Positions 35,223-45,086 of a stretch of DNA of 64,000 nt are shown piece after piece. The notes beneath the pieces were generated by a model. That model was not told the origin of the DNA. It did no database searches and saw only the letters and a program-made list of their open reading frames with translations. Position numbers and translations under genes: made by a program. This DNA is from JAEUOS01 sp965279115 (GTDB taxonomy: Bacteria; Pseudomonadota; Gammaproteobacteria; Burkholderiales; JAEUOS01), in NCBI GenBank assembly GCA_965279115.1, contig OZ257137.1, forward strand, positions 4,402,001-4,466,000. Direction: 5' to 3'. The first letter of the stretch is position 1, and every line of letters begins with the position of its first letter.

Positions 35223-35708
35223 TTGGTTGATCAGCGTCGACGGTTTTTCTTGCGCGGGCAGGCTCGCGCCGCGGCTACAGCCAAGCCACGCCCGCCGTGG
35301 TCGGTTCAGCCGGACGCGAACTTTGTAGAACGTTGCACGCGGTGCGGAGACTGCGTGCGGGTGTGCCCGGAACGGGTCCTGAAAACCGGGGACGGCGGGT
35401 TTCCCGAAATCGATTTTTCGCGCGCAGGCTGCAGCCTGTGTGGTGAATGCGGCAAGGCCTGCGCCAGCGGGGCGATCGGCAGTCGCGAATCGGGTCCGGC
35501 CTTTTCCTGGCGCGTTGACGTCAGCGCGGCGTGCCTGAACCGTCAGTCGGTCGAATGCCGGCTGTGCGGCGATACCTGTGAGGTGCGCGCGCTGCGTTTC
35601 GTACCGGCGCGCGGCGGGATCTCGCAGTTGCAGGTGGTCGAGGATGCCTGCACGGGCTGCGGGGCTTGCTTAAGTGTTTGCCCGGTCAAGGCGATCAGCT
35701 TGTCATGA
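35223..35708 (+). CDS. napF: Ferredoxin-type protein NapF
   Basis: 161 residues from a TTG at 35223 with tggaga 7 bases upstream; no in-frame ATG gives the family N terminus (RRRFFLRGQ). 4Fe-4S motifs are CTRCGDCVRVCPERV, CSLCGECGKACASG and CTGCGACLSVCPVKA, with further cysteines in CRLCGDTCEVRAL. NapF is a cytoplasmic accessory protein thought to help mature NapA. It is transcribed away from the rest of the nap genes, unlike the single napFDAGHBC operon of E. coli, and is convergent with hmgA. Confidence 0.92.
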   Translation: MVDQRRRFFLRGQARAAATAKPRPPWSVQPDANFVERCTRCGDCVRVCPERVLKTGDGGFPEIDFSRAGCSLCGECGKACASGAIGSRESGPAFSWRVDVSAACLNRQSVECRLCGDTCEVRALRFVPARGGISQLQVVEDACTGCGACLSVCPVKAISLS

Positions 35709-35738
35709 GGGTGCCGCAGCGGGCGTGCAGCACCGATG

Positions 35739-37043
35739 TCAGCCCGGGAACGACTTGCGGAAGCCGTCCCACACATGGTCGTAGTCCGGCTGCAGTTGCG
35801 GCGCGGCCAGTGCCTGCCCGGTTGGCCGGAACACATGCCGGCTTTCGAACATGAAGGCCATGGTGTTCTCCACCTTGTGGGGTTTGAGTTCGGCAGCGCT
35901 GGCGCGTTCGAAGGTGGTGGCGTCGGGCCCGTGCGGCTGCATGCAGTTGTGCAGGCTGATGCCACCCGGAACGAAGCCTTCGGCCTTGGCATCGTAGACA
36001 CCCTTGATCAGGCCCATCAGTTCGCTCATCACGTTGCGGTGGAACCAGGGCGGACGGAAGGTGTCTTCGCCCACCAGCCAGCGCGGCGGGAAGATCACGA
36101 AATCGCAATTGGCCACACCGGCGATTTCCGAAGGCGAGGTAAGTACGGTGAAGATCGAGGGATCCGGATGGTCGAAGGAAATCGAGCCGATCACCATGAA
36201 GCGCGCCAGGTCGTACTTGTAAGGCGTGAGGTTGCCGTGCCACGCCACCACGTCCAGCGGCGAATGGGAGAGGGTGGTGCTCCAGTTGTGGCCCTGGAAG
36301 CGGTTGACCAGTTCTACCGGGCCCTCAATGCTTTCGTAGGTCGCCACCGGCGCCAGGAAGTCGCGCTGGTTTGCCAGTCCGTTGGAGCCGAGGGGGCCGA
36401 GTTCCGGCAGGCGGAACGCCGCGCCGTAGTTCTCGCAAATGTAGCCGCGTGCCTCGGCTTCGAGCAGTTCCACGCGCAGGCGCAGGCCGCGCGGGATCAG
36501 CGCGATTTCGCCGGGGGACACGGACAGCTTGCCCATCTCGGTATGCAGGAGCATTGCGCCGGCCTGCGGGACGAGGAGCATTTCGCCATCGGAATTGACC
36601 AGGTAACGCCGTTCCATGGAACGGTTGGCGCGGTACACGTGGGCGGCGATGCCGCTTTGCGAGGCGACGTCGCCATTGCCGGCCACGGTGAAGATGCCGT
36701 CGATGAAATCCGTCGGTGCCGCTGGAATCGGCAACGGGTTCCAGCGCAGGCGGTTGGCCGGTACCTCGGTATCGTTGATCGGGCTGCTTTTCCAGGCGCC
36801 GTCGTCGCAGCGGCGATAGGCGGGCTGCATGGCCGAGGGCCGCATGCGGTACATCCAGGTGCGCTGGTTGTGGGCGCGCGGCGCGGTGAAGGCGGTGCCC
36901 GAAAGCACCTCGGCATACAGGCCCAGCGGCGCGCGTTGCGGTGAATTGCGCCCGACCGGCAACGCGCCGGGTACGGCCTCGATGGCGAAATGGTTGCCGA
37001 AACCGGATTGGTATTGCAGTGCGGTGGCGGAGGGGGCGGTCAT
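35739..37043 (-). CDS. hmgA: Homogentisate 1,2-dioxygenase
   Basis: 434-residue non-heme iron dioxygenase opening homogentisate to maleylacetoacetate in tyrosine and phenylalanine catabolism. Start at 37043 (MTAPSATALQYQSGFGNHFA), with the familiar GFGNHF opening. Iron ligands lie in PPWFHRNVMSELMG (His and Glu) and NCMQPHGPD (His), the HmgA pattern, and length is normal. The fumarylacetoacetase gene that often follows is not adjacent here. Divergent from etfB across a 294-base gap. Confidence 0.96.
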   Translation of the reverse strand: MTAPSATALQYQSGFGNHFAIEAVPGALPVGRNSPQRAPLGLYAEVLSGTAFTAPRAHNQRTWMYRMRPSAMQPAYRRCDDGAWKSSPINDTEVPANRLRWNPLPIPAAPTDFIDGIFTVAGNGDVASQSGIAAHVYRANRSMERRYLVNSDGEMLLVPQAGAMLLHTEMGKLSVSPGEIALIPRGLRLRVELLEAEARGYICENYGAAFRLPELGPLGSNGLANQRDFLAPVATYESIEGPVELVNRFQGHNWSTTLSHSPLDVVAWHGNLTPYKYDLARFMVIGSISFDHPDPSIFTVLTSPSEIAGVANCDFVIFPPRWLVGEDTFRPPWFHRNVMSELMGLIKGVYDAKAEGFVPGGISLHNCMQPHGPDATTFERASAAELKPHKVENTMAFMFESRHVFRPTGQALAAPQLQPDYDHVWDGFRKSFPG

Positions 37044-37337
37044 CTGATGGTCCCGGGAAGGCGGGTTCAAGTACAGGTACGAGGCGCGACTTTAGCGCAC
37101 CTGCCACGATCGCCCTGTGGCCGCAAGGCGTGGCGGGCCACTCGGATTCGGTCGGTCGGAGAAAGCCCGGCTTCGGCAGTGGAGACGTTTGCTATGGTGC
37201 CGCCGGGCGCGACCAGTGGTTTGCCCGGACTCGGATTCCGCGGCATTGTCGCCCGCGCGATTGCGGGACCCGCCTCCAGTTCCCCTATAATTCCAAGGTT
37301 ATTTGTAGCCCCACCCATTCCAACCAGCCGAGACAAT
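37044..37337. other. Intergenic region between divergent hmgA and etfB
   Basis: 294 bases, the longest gap in the window. It contains a perfect -10 hexamer near its etfB end (see next entry). I saw no convincing small ORF with family features, no T-tract hairpin and no tRNA. Confidence 0.5.
37261..37291 (+). promoter_or_regulatory. Candidate sigma-70 promoter for etfBA
   Basis: A perfect tataat hexamer at 37286-37291 lies 46 bases upstream of the etfB ATG. The best -35 candidate is ttgcgg at 37261-37266, giving a 19-base spacer, longer than ideal. Confidence 0.5.
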
Positions 37338-38086
37338 ATGAAAGTCCTCGTTCCCGTAAAGCGCGTTGTCGACTACAACGTCAAAGTGCGCGTCAAGGCC
37401 GACCAGACCGGTGTCGAGACCGCCAACGTCAAGATGTCCATGAATCCCTTCGACGAGATCGCCGTCGAGGAAGCCATGCGCCTGAAGGAAGCCGGCGTCG
37501 CCACCGAGGTCATCGCGGTGTCGTGCGGCGTGCTTGCCTGCCAGGAAACCCTGCGTACGGCGCTTGCCATCGGCGCCGACCGCGCCATCCTGGTCGAAAC
37601 CGATGTCGAACTGCAGCCGCTGGCGGTCGCCAAGCTGCTCGCCGCGGTGGCAAAGAAGGAAGGCCCGAGCCTGATGATCCTGGGCAAGCAGGCCATCGAC
37701 GACGACTCCAACCAGACCGGCCAGATGGTCGCCGCCCTGCTGGGCTGGCCGCAAGCCACGTTTGCCTCCAAGGTCGTGATCGCCGATGGCAAGGCGCAGG
37801 TCACCCGGGAAGTCGACGGCGGCCTGGAGACGCTCAAGCTCAACATGCCTGCCGTGGTCACCACCGACCTGCGCCTGAACGAGCCGCGCTATGTGACCCT
37901 GCCCAACATCATGAAGGCTAAGAAAAAGCCGCTCGAGAACGTCAAGCCGGCCGATCTGGGTGTTGATGTGACCCCGCGCCTGAAAACACTCAAAGTGACC
38001 GAGCCGCCCAAGCGCAGCGCCGGGATCAAGGTGCCGGACGTGGCCACGCTGGTGGCGAAACTCAAGAATGAAGCAAAGGTGATCTG

Positions 38087-38087
<1 letters not shown>
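37338..38087 (+). CDS. etfB: Electron transfer flavoprotein beta subunit
   Basis: 249 residues starting MKVLVPVKRVVDYNVKVRVK, the standard EtfB opening. NPFDEIAVEEAMRLKEAG, IDDDSNQTGQMVAALLGWPQ and the adenine-nucleotide (AMP) site region are present, as is the C-terminal LTVTEPPKR-like segment (LKTLKVTEPPKRSAGI). With EtfA it collects electrons from acyl-CoA dehydrogenases such as those at 17840 and 39092 and delivers them to ETF-quinone oxidoreductase. Its stop shares one base with the etfA start. Confidence 0.97.
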
Positions 38088-39019
<932 letters not shown>

Positions 39020-39042
39020 CCTTCCCGCCCGAGCGGTATCCC

Positions 39043-39069
39043 AAGGGCGCAAGGTTGCGCCCTTTTTTT
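39043..39069 (+). terminator. Rho-independent terminator after etfA
   Basis: Self-complementary aagggcgcaaggttgcgccc followed by a run of seven T. The stem is 9 bp (or 10 bp with a two-base loop) and the T tract runs 39063-39069. It separates etfBA from the acyl-CoA dehydrogenase gene that starts 23 bases later. Confidence 0.88.
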
Positions 39070-39091
39070 CAAAGTTTGCAGGAGTGCTTCC

Positions 39092-40897
39092 ATGAGCTAC
39101 GTCGCACCGGTCAAGGACATCAAGTTCGTCATCAAGGAACTGGCGGGGTTGAACACCATCAACCAGCTGCCGGGTTGCGAGGACGCGACCGAGGACACTG
39201 TCGACGCCATCCTGGAGGAGAACGCGCGCTTCTGCGGCGAGGTGCTGGCACCCCTCAACTGGAGCGGCGACGTCGAGCACAGCGTGCGCAACGCCGACGG
39301 CAGCGTCACCACGCCCAAGGGTTTCAAGGAGGCCTTCCGCCAGTTCGGCGAAGGTGGCTGGCAGGGCCTGCATTTCTCGCCGGAGTATGGCGGCCAGGGC
39401 TTGCCCAAGCTCGTCGCCACCACCGGCATCGAGATGATCAACAGCGCCAACCTGTCGTTCGCGCTGTGCCCCCTGCTGTCCGACGGCGCCATCGAGGCCA
39501 TCCTGCTTACCGGCACCGACGCCCAGCGCCAGACCTACCTGCACAACCTGGTCTCGGGCAAATGGACCGGCACCATGAACCTGACCGAGCCGCAGGCCGG
39601 CTCCGACCTCTCGCTGGTGCGTTCCCGTGCGGTGCCGCAATCCGACGCCAGCTACCGTGTGTTCGGCCAGAAGATCTTCATCACCTATGGCGAGCACGAC
39701 ATGGCCGAGAACATCGTCCATCTGGTACTGGCGCGCACACCCAATGCGCCGGAGGGCGTGAAGGGGATTTCGCTGTTCATCGTGCCGAAGTTCCTGGTCA
39801 ACCCCGACGGGTCACTCGGCAAGCGCAACGACGTGTTCTGCGCATCGATTGAGCACAAGCTGGGCATCAAGGCCAGCCCCACCGCCGTGCTGGTGTACGG
39901 CGACAACAAGGGCGAGGTCGGCGAGGGCGCCATCGGCTACCTGGTGGGCGAGGAGAACCGCGGCCTCGAGTACATGTTCATCATGATGAACGCGGCGCGT
40001 TTCGCGGTGGGCATGCAGGGTGTGGCGGTGGCAGAGCGCGCCTACCAGAAGGCGGTGAGTTTCGCGAAAGACCGGGTGCAAAGCCGCGCCGTCGAAGGTT
40101 CTTCCGGCGCCGTCGCCATCATCAACCACCCCGATGTGCGGCGCATGCTCATGACCATGCGCGCCCTGACCGAAGGCGCGCGCGCCACCGCCTACGTCGC
40201 GGCGGCGGCCGCGGACGCGGCGCATCACCATCCCGACGCGGCGGTGCGCGCCGACAACCAGGCCTTCTACGAATACATGGTGCCCATCGTCAAGGGCTTC
40301 TCCACCGAAATGAGCCTCGAGGTCACATCCCTGGGCGTGCAGGTGCACGGCGGCATGGGCTTCATCGAGGAAACCGGTGCGGCTCAGTACTACCGCGATG
40401 CGCGCATCCTCACCATCTACGAAGGCACCACCGCAATCCAGGCCAACGACCTGGTCGGCCGCAAGACCTCGCGCGACGGCGGCAAGACGGCCAAGGCGAT
40501 CATCGCGCAGATGCGCAAGACCGAGGCGGAACTGGCGGCGCACGGTGGTGGTGACCTTGCAGTCATTCGCAACCAGTTCACGCTCGCGATCGCGGCCTTC
40601 GAGGACGCGGTGACCTATGTCGCCGCCAACGCGAAGACCGACGTGCGCGCGGTGTATGCCGGCAGCGTGCCTTACCTCACGCTGGCAGGCACCGTGATCG
40701 GTGGCTGGAACATGGCGCGTGCTGCGCTGGTGGCGCAGGCCAAGGTCGCCGCTGGCGACTCGGATACCTTCTACTCGGCCAAGATCAAGACCGCGCGCTT
40801 CTACGCGGACTATGTGCTCACCCGCGCGGCCGGCCTGCGCGCGGCGATCGTAGGTGGTGCCGAGGGCGTGCTGGCGCTTACCGAAGAGCAATTCTGA
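39092..40897 (+). CDS. Acyl-CoA dehydrogenase (long DmdC/FadE-like form with C-terminal extension)
   Basis: 601-residue FAD enzyme with ribosome-binding site aggag 8 bases upstream. Acyl-CoA dehydrogenase signatures: TEPQAGSDLSLVRSRA near 167, KIFITYGEHDMAENIVHLVL near 192, GVQVHGGMGFIEETGAAQYY near 415 and RILTIYEGTTAIQANDL near 435, whose first Glu is the likely catalytic base. The C-terminal 120 residues form the acetyl-CoA-dehydrogenase-like extension of this group. It lies just downstream of etfBA, its probable electron acceptor, but behind a terminator. Confidence 0.92.
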   Translation: MSYVAPVKDIKFVIKELAGLNTINQLPGCEDATEDTVDAILEENARFCGEVLAPLNWSGDVEHSVRNADGSVTTPKGFKEAFRQFGEGGWQGLHFSPEYGGQGLPKLVATTGIEMINSANLSFALCPLLSDGAIEAILLTGTDAQRQTYLHNLVSGKWTGTMNLTEPQAGSDLSLVRSRAVPQSDASYRVFGQKIFITYGEHDMAENIVHLVLARTPNAPEGVKGISLFIVPKFLVNPDGSLGKRNDVFCASIEHKLGIKASPTAVLVYGDNKGEVGEGAIGYLVGEENRGLEYMFIMMNAARFAVGMQGVAVAERAYQKAVSFAKDRVQSRAVEGSSGAVAIINHPDVRRMLMTMRALTEGARATAYVAAAAADAAHHHPDAAVRADNQAFYEYMVPIVKGFSTEMSLEVTSLGVQVHGGMGFIEETGAAQYYRDARILTIYEGTTAIQANDLVGRKTSRDGGKTAKAIIAQMRKTEAELAAHGGGDLAVIRNQFTLAIAAFEDAVTYVAANAKTDVRAVYAGSVPYLTLAGTVIGGWNMARAALVAQAKVAAGDSDTFYSAKIKTARFYADYVLTRAAGLRAAIVGGAEGVLALTEEQF

Positions 40898-40916
40898 CCA
40901 AGCCGCATGACGGCGA

Positions 40917-40945
40917 CAACGGGCGCCTGGTGGCGCCCGTTGTTC
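40917..40945 (+). terminator. Candidate terminator after the acyl-CoA dehydrogenase gene
   Basis: Perfect 11-bp inverted repeat (caacgggcgcc / ggcgcccgttg) with a 4-base loop, 20 bases after the stop codon. It is followed by a short T-containing tail (ttc) rather than a full T tract. The DNA glycosylase start is 18 bases beyond the stem. Confidence 0.65.
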
Positions 40946-40959
40946 ATTCAACCCCGGCT

Positions 40960-41457
40960 ATGTCCACTCCCGCCAATCCCGCAAGGCTCCAAGGCCTTCC
41001 GCCAGCGATATCGCGCGCGTGCCGCGTGCTGGTGCTGGGGAGTTTCCCGAGCGAGGCATCGCTCGCGGCGCGGCAGTACTATGCGCATCCGCAAAACCGC
41101 TTCTGGACCATCATGGGCGAGATCCTCCGGGCTGACCTGCGCGCTTTGCCGTATCCGCGCCGCATTGCGGCCGTCAACGCAGCGGGCATCGGCATCTGGG
41201 ATGTCTACGGGTCCTGCCTGCGTCAGGGGAGCCTGGATTCGGCGATCCGCGAACCTGCGTTCAATGATTTCGACTCGATCCCGCGGCGCGCACCGGGCAT
41301 CGCCCGGGTTTGCATGAACGGCGCCACTGCAGGCCGTGCATTGCGTCACCTCGAGGCGCTCGGCTTCGAAACCCGCGTGCTGCCTTCGACCAGCCCGGCC
41401 AACGCTTCGCAGAGTTTCGATTTCAAATTGCAACGCTGGCGCGAGGCCATTGCATGA
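40960..41457 (+). CDS. DNA-deoxyinosine (hypoxanthine-DNA) glycosylase, uracil-DNA glycosylase superfamily
   Basis: 165 residues. The motif VLVLGSFPSEASLAARQYYA followed by HPQNRFWTIMG near 24-53, and the LPSTSPANAS segment near 140, are those of the family 6 glycosylases of the UDG superfamily, which remove hypoxanthine formed by adenine deamination. Start at 40960 gives the normal length. Its stop overlaps the next start (atga), so it is cotranslated with the spermidine-synthase-like gene. Confidence 0.87.
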   Translation: MSTPANPARLQGLPPAISRACRVLVLGSFPSEASLAARQYYAHPQNRFWTIMGEILRADLRALPYPRRIAAVNAAGIGIWDVYGSCLRQGSLDSAIREPAFNDFDSIPRRAPGIARVCMNGATAGRALRHLEALGFETRVLPSTSPANASQSFDFKLQRWREAIA

Positions 41458-42242
41458 AGCGACCATTCGCGGAGTTTTTCAGTCGCAGTCACCTGCCCGA
41501 GATCAGCCTCTCGGAAGAGGGGGGAATTCGTTACCTGCATTTCGGCTCGGTATGGATACAGGGCGCAATGCGCCTGTCCGATCCCTGGCGACTCGAACTC
41601 GAATACACCCGCGAGCTTTTCGCAGGCCTTTTGTTCCAGCCGGCGCCCAGAGCCTTCACCCTCGTGGGTCTGGGCGCCGCATCCTGCACCAAGTTCGCCT
41701 GGAAGCAATTCCCGCGCGCGCGCGTGACCACCGTGGAACTCGACCCGGCAGTGATTGCCGGCGCCCGTGCCAACTTCGCGCTGCCGCCGGATTCCTCGCG
41801 CCTGCGCACCCTTTGCGCCGATGGCGAGACCTGGGTGACGGCCAATCCGGATACTTGCGACTACCTGATCGTCGACGCCTACGACGCCGCCGCCAAGGGC
41901 CCGGTGCTGGCCAGCCCGTCCTTCTTTGCCGACTGCCGCGCCGCGCTCGTGACCGACCGCGTCTCGGTACTGGCCGTCAACCTGTTCGGCAAGCACCGTT
42001 CCTACAACACGGCGATTGCCAATATCGACCGCGCCTTCGACGGGCGCATGCTGGTGCTGCCGGCTTCCGAACGCGGCAACGTGATCGCGTTTGGGTTTGC
42101 CGGACCGGAGATCGAGGTGCCGATGTCCGAAATGCGCACCAGGGTCCAGGCGCTGAAGGAAGCAACCGGCCTGCCGTTTCAGAAATTCCTTACCGGTTAT
42201 CGGGTCGCAAACGGCATCGAAGGCAAGACCTTCACCGTTTGA
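41454..42242 (+). CDS. Spermidine synthase-like methyltransferase-fold protein
   Basis: 262 residues. The Rossmann core resembles spermidine synthases and related methyltransferases: TLVGLGAASCTKFAWKQFP (glycine-rich motif, about 70-88), VTTVELDPAVIAGARANF (acidic loop E-D) and CDYLIVDAYDAAAKGP near 140 in place of the usual DxxDP motif. The missing catalytic signature makes true aminopropyl transfer doubtful. The start at 41454 overlaps the glycosylase stop. It converges with the MFS gene and overlaps it by 11 bases. Confidence 0.75.
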   Translation: MKRPFAEFFSRSHLPEISLSEEGGIRYLHFGSVWIQGAMRLSDPWRLELEYTRELFAGLLFQPAPRAFTLVGLGAASCTKFAWKQFPRARVTTVELDPAVIAGARANFALPPDSSRLRTLCADGETWVTANPDTCDYLIVDAYDAAAKGPVLASPSFFADCRAALVTDRVSVLAVNLFGKHRSYNTAIANIDRAFDGRMLVLPASERGNVIAFGFAGPEIEVPMSEMRTRVQALKEATGLPFQKFLTGYRVANGIEGKTFTV

Positions 42243-43443
42243 TGCTGGCGCGGGCGATCAGGAACAACAGCGGCACCACCAGGCAAAACATGCCCTGGCT
42301 GGCGTAGGCGAATCCCCAGGCGGTTGTGCTTGCGTTGCCGCCAGCGGCATCGAGGATCAGGCCGAACAGCGTCGGCGAGATGATGCCGGCGCCGAAGCCC
42401 AGGGTGGAATGGACGGCCAGCGTGATGCCGCGTTTGTCCGGGGCCGATGCCGCGATGGTGCCTGCCGTGAGTGCAGCAGAATCCGCCATCACCAGCATGG
42501 TGTAGACCGCGAGCAGCGTCGCAACCAGCAACCATGGCATGGCGGCTGTGAATCCGACCATGGTGCTGGCAATGCCGGAGAGCAGCATGCAGGTGAGCAC
42601 CAGCCGGACCCTGCCGAAGCGCATCGCCATCTCATTGCCGAAAATCGAGGAAGGCATCCCCAGCAGGTTGATCACCGCCGCAGCCACGGCTGGCGCCACC
42701 GGCGGCGCGCCGCCGGAGAGTGTGGCCGCGAACACGAGGAAGGCCACCAGCCATGAGCGGCTGCCCAGCAGCTCCCAGCAGTGCGCCGTATAGGCGAGGA
42801 TGTAACCCATCGCCGGGCGGTTGGCCAGCACCGGGCGAAAGTCGAGCAGGGCGGCTTGCGGTCCGGCCGGAGCAGGGGCGACCGGAAGAGGCGGTATGCG
42901 CCACACCATCAGCGCGGCCAGGATCGGCCCCAGCCCGGTCAGCGCGAAGGTGCCGCGCCAGCCCACCAGCGGCAGTGCCGCCAGCGGCAAGAGGAACGAG
43001 GCCGAGGCGCCCACCGTGAAGCTGGTGGTGTAGAAGGAGACGTAACGGCTTTGCCTTGGGCCTGCGACCCGGTCGGAAAGGATTTTCAGGCCCGGCATGT
43101 AGGTGCCGGCCAGTCCCATGCCGACAAAGGCCTGGAATACGGCAGCCGTGAGGAAGTCGTGTGCGAGAAAGGCGAAGCCAAAACTGCCCAGCGCGGCCAG
43201 CATGCACGCGAAGATGTGGATGCGCCGCGCGTCAATGCGGTCGGTGAGCGCGGTGAGTAGCGGCACGGCCAGCATGTAGCCGCCGAAGTAGGCGCCGCTG
43301 ACGACACCGGCCTCGGTGTTGTTCATGTGCCATTCGGCCTGCAGGGTGTTGAGCAGTGTCGGGTAGGTGGCGTACCCGAGCATGGTACCCACTTGGGCCG
43401 CGCATAGCCAGGCGGTGAAGCGCGCCGGCGAACGGGCCTGCAT
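42232..43443 (-). CDS. Major facilitator superfamily transporter
   Basis: 403 residues with twelve predicted membrane segments in two six-helix halves. The MFS loop-2 motif appears as LTALTDRIDARRIHI near 63-77, and a loop rich in Pro (about 190-205) joins the halves. The closest-looking relatives are cyanate/nitrate-type and aromatic-acid MFS carriers, but the substrate cannot be assigned. Single-gene unit, convergent with the spermidine-synthase-like gene. Confidence 0.88.
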   Translation of the reverse strand: MQARSPARFTAWLCAAQVGTMLGYATYPTLLNTLQAEWHMNNTEAGVVSGAYFGGYMLAVPLLTALTDRIDARRIHIFACMLAALGSFGFAFLAHDFLTAAVFQAFVGMGLAGTYMPGLKILSDRVAGPRQSRYVSFYTTSFTVGASASFLLPLAALPLVGWRGTFALTGLGPILAALMVWRIPPLPVAPAPAGPQAALLDFRPVLANRPAMGYILAYTAHCWELLGSRSWLVAFLVFAATLSGGAPPVAPAVAAAVINLLGMPSSIFGNEMAMRFGRVRLVLTCMLLSGIASTMVGFTAAMPWLLVATLLAVYTMLVMADSAALTAGTIAASAPDKRGITLAVHSTLGFGAGIISPTLFGLILDAAGGNASTTAWGFAYASQGMFCLVVPLLFLIARASIKR

Positions 43444-43505
43444 CAGGCCGCTGGGGTCCGGCGTGGCGCGCCAGTCACGATGGCGTCAAAGTGCATGGCG
43501 GCATT

Positions 43506-44981
43506 CTATTCAAGGATTTCACGCGTGACAGGTTGGGAGTGCTCGCGGAAACGGCCGCCGGTCCAGCCCGCGCAAATGGCCGAGAACAGGCCTGCATCGC
43601 CGCCGGCGCGCACCACCAGCAGCCCGTCGTCCCAGAATTTCGGCACCAGGTCGTCGTCACGGCCGGTCTGGTAGTTGACGGCAATGCCTTCACCCACGCC
43701 ATGCGCGCCCTGCAACACATCGGCGCGCGGTCGCAACATGGCGTTGTGCAGTTCGTTCTCGATGCGGCGACGGTTCCAGCCGGCGCTGCGATAAATCGCA
43801 TAGTGCTCGGGGGACAGCACCAGCATCGCGTTGGTGTGTTGGCACATCTTGGGATTGCCGACCGCGAGCAGCGATCCGGCCAGTGAGCGGGTGAGTTCTT
43901 CGGGGGTGCGCGAGCGCTGGTCGACGAATCCCTGTACGCCGTCGCCCTGGAACAGGGTGACCGCGTTGCGCCCCTTGGCAACGCCGGCGCGCCGCGCCGC
44001 TAGCGGTTCCCATTCGGGATCGGTCTCGTCCTCGGCAAAACAGAATGTGTACTTGCCGGGGCCGCCGAGCGTGGCACGGTCCAGCGCGCCCGGCACGCCA
44101 CCGCCGACGTTGCGGATGACCAGCTGCAGGGCGCGGCCGATGGTCGCGTTGGCGCGGTTGCCCTGGCCCAGCGCGTTGATGCCCCAGTTCATGCCGATTC
44201 TTTTTGCCACCGGTCCGTTGACGATGACGATGGGCCCGGCAAAGCAGGTCGTGCACAACAGCCCATGCATGGTGAAGATCGGTTCCAGCGCGGCCTCCAG
44301 CGCCGCCAGCAGTACCGGCATGTATTCCGGCTTGCAGCCGGCCATCACCGCATTGATTGCCACCTTTTCTACCGTGCAGTCCGCCAGGTTGGGCGGCACT
44401 TTGCCGATCACCTCAGACGGTGCGCGCCGGGTGCCGGCCAGCATGCGCAGGATGCGCGCGTCGGTGGGTGGCACCACCGGCAGGCCGTCGCTCCAGCCGC
44501 GTTCGAAGCAGGCCTCGATGGCGTCGTCCCATTCACCCAGCGCCACCTTGCGCGAGGCCAGGCCGGGGTTGCCGTAGCGCGCGACCAGTTCTTCATGCAC
44601 CCCGGGCTCGCAGCTTTTGGAGCCGCAGCCAGGTTGGCGCGCGGGCAGTGCTTCCCCCAGCGTTGCCATTCCGCTGAGCGCGCGCCATTCGTTGCGCACC
44701 CAGCCCACAGCGCGCGCGACCTCGCGCCCACCCTGCATGCGGATCAAGGTCGGCACGGTTTCAATCTCGTGGCGGAAAGAGTGCTCGAGAGAGGTGTCGT
44801 CGACCGGGGAATACCGGCTGAACGCCGCAGGTTCATCCTGCACGTAGAGGGCGGCGGGTTGCAAGTCGTCGATCATCGGTGTGACAAGTGCGCAGGTCTC
44901 GCAATCGCGCTTGACGAAAAGGATCAGGCCTTCCGGCATGGCGGATGCAGTTGCAGTTTGGTTGACGGTAGGGGCGGTCAT
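43506..44981 (-). CDS. Thioredoxin-like domain fused to a UGSC-protein C-terminal domain
   Basis: 491 residues from the ATG at 44981. Residues about 15-110 look like a thioredoxin fold, with a CxxC pair C27-E-T-C30 (LILFVKRDCETCALV) and a cis-Pro-like ETVPTLI segment. A linker holds C119-G-S-K-S-C124. Residues about 150-490 are homologous to the C-terminal domain of the selenoprotein at 57675: SDGLPVVPPT, VEKVAINAVMAGCKPEYMPV, IVNGPVAKRIGMNWG, IRNVGGGVPGALDRATLGGP and FCFAEDE. C216 in MAGC is conserved between the two. Function unknown; redox chemistry at the N-terminal domain is inference. Confidence 0.82.
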   Translation of the reverse strand: MTAPTVNQTATASAMPEGLILFVKRDCETCALVTPMIDDLQPAALYVQDEPAAFSRYSPVDDTSLEHSFRHEIETVPTLIRMQGGREVARAVGWVRNEWRALSGMATLGEALPARQPGCGSKSCEPGVHEELVARYGNPGLASRKVALGEWDDAIEACFERGWSDGLPVVPPTDARILRMLAGTRRAPSEVIGKVPPNLADCTVEKVAINAVMAGCKPEYMPVLLAALEAALEPIFTMHGLLCTTCFAGPIVIVNGPVAKRIGMNWGINALGQGNRANATIGRALQLVIRNVGGGVPGALDRATLGGPGKYTFCFAEDETDPEWEPLAARRAGVAKGRNAVTLFQGDGVQGFVDQRSRTPEELTRSLAGSLLAVGNPKMCQHTNAMLVLSPEHYAIYRSAGWNRRRIENELHNAMLRPRADVLQGAHGVGEGIAVNYQTGRDDDLVPKFWDDGLLVVRAGGDAGLFSAICAGWTGGRFREHSQPVTREILE

Positions 44982-45086
44982 CGCAGGCCCAAGTGATGTG
45001 TGGGCGCGATGGTAACCCGCAGGGCCGTCATGATGCACAATCATGCATTGCCGGAATAAAAACCAGAGACCCCACGGAGACACACC

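Noticed and set aside
35225..35238. Second FNR-like site starting ttgatcagc inside the napF start region
   Set aside because: Only the first half site matches; the right half is absent.
41454..42242. Calling this protein a true spermidine synthase
   Set aside because: The glycine motif and acidic loop are present, but the catalytic DxxDP-type segment is replaced by VDAYDAA, and no polyamine genes are adjacent.
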